From: Actinoplanes nipponensis
GTDB taxonomy: Bacteria; Actinomycetota; Actinomycetes; Mycobacteriales; Micromonosporaceae
Length of the DNA stretch: 40,539 bases
Direction: 5' to 3'
Assembly (NCBI RefSeq): GCF_016862275.1
Contig: NZ_BOMQ01000048.1
Span: 1 to 40,539, forward strand
Below are positions 40,487-40,539 of this stretch, piece after piece (positions within the stretch are counted from its first letter, which is position 1; each line of letters starts with the position of its first letter). The translations under genes were made by a program, and so were the position numbers. The notes beneath the pieces were generated by a model. That model was not told where the DNA came from. It was given only the letters and a program-made list of their open reading frames with translations, and did not search any database.

Positions 40487-40539
40487 GACCGCCCCCGCCC
40501 GGCGAGCGGACCACCCGGCCCGGCGAGGGCGCCGGGCGG
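40483..40539 (-). CDS. possible 3' end of an upstream gene (partial)
   Basis: A minus-strand frame is open from the window edge to a TGA at 40483-40485 that overlaps the GTG start of the acyltransferase gene (GTGA), the coupling pattern used elsewhere in this operon. The 18 visible residues (PPGALAGPGGPLAGRGRS) are low complexity and name no family. In related clusters an M20-type N-succinylamino-acid hydrolase is the third member, but nothing here shows that. Confidence 0.35.
   Translation of the reverse strand, partial: PPGALAGPGGPLAGRGRS

Overview
The window is very GC-rich with strong G/C at third codon positions. It carries SigE-type ECF sigma, Rpf-LysM, CBM2-tagged secreted glycosidases and CUT1 sugar importers that lack their own ATPase gene. 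This points to a filamentous, soil-type actinomycete, most likely of the Micromonosporaceae (Actinoplanes-like). The genus is inferred from gene content only. No tRNA, rRNA, CRISPR array, insertion sequence or prophage gene was seen.

Layout. 0.08-9.7 kb holds small housekeeping and accessory genes: a DUF309 protein, an ArsR regulator between two AHSA1/SRPBCC proteins with a tandem operator, a polytopic membrane protein, a secreted alpha/beta hydrolase, a medium-chain zinc dehydrogenase, a 21-bp-repeat coiled-coil protein, and two decayed genes (an unrecognised one at 4479-5232 and a SpoIIE/PP2C phosphatase at 6984-7712). 9.8-15.8 kb is a sugar ABC importer resembling the galactofuranose system ytfQ-ytfR-ytfT-yjfF, divergent from its LacI-type regulator, with two related operators between them. 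15.8-24.2 kb is a plant cell wall module: a GH74-GH48-AA10 operon divergent from a GH5 mannanase. All four enzymes carry CBM2, and each direction has a TTGACA promoter followed by a CebR/CelR-like TGGGAGCGCTCCCA box. 24.3-30.8 kb holds a TPR-GGDEF protein, an ECF sigma factor with a membrane partner that has an extracellular beta-rich domain, a large secreted BNR-repeat protein and a lipoprotein. 30.9-37.3 kb is a galactoside locus: LacI regulator, CUT1 importer and GH42 beta-galactosidase, with two near-perfect palindromic operators. 37.3-40.5 kb holds a remnant of a DUF574 methyltransferase, an Rpf-LysM muralytic enzyme behind a c-di-AMP (ydaO-type) riboswitch, and an N-acylamino-acid racemase/OSBS overlapping a GNAT acyltransferase.

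How it fits together. Most of the centre is one polysaccharide programme. Secreted enzymes attack cellulose (GH48, LPMO), xyloglucan (GH74) and mannan (GH5). GH42 and two importers then handle galactose-containing fragments. Separate LacI-family circuits, readable from their operators, control the parts. The ECF sigma/membrane-sensor pair lies next to the cellulase genes and is the best candidate here for a less described signalling system. Three independent gene remnants show ongoing decay in the flanking accessory segments.
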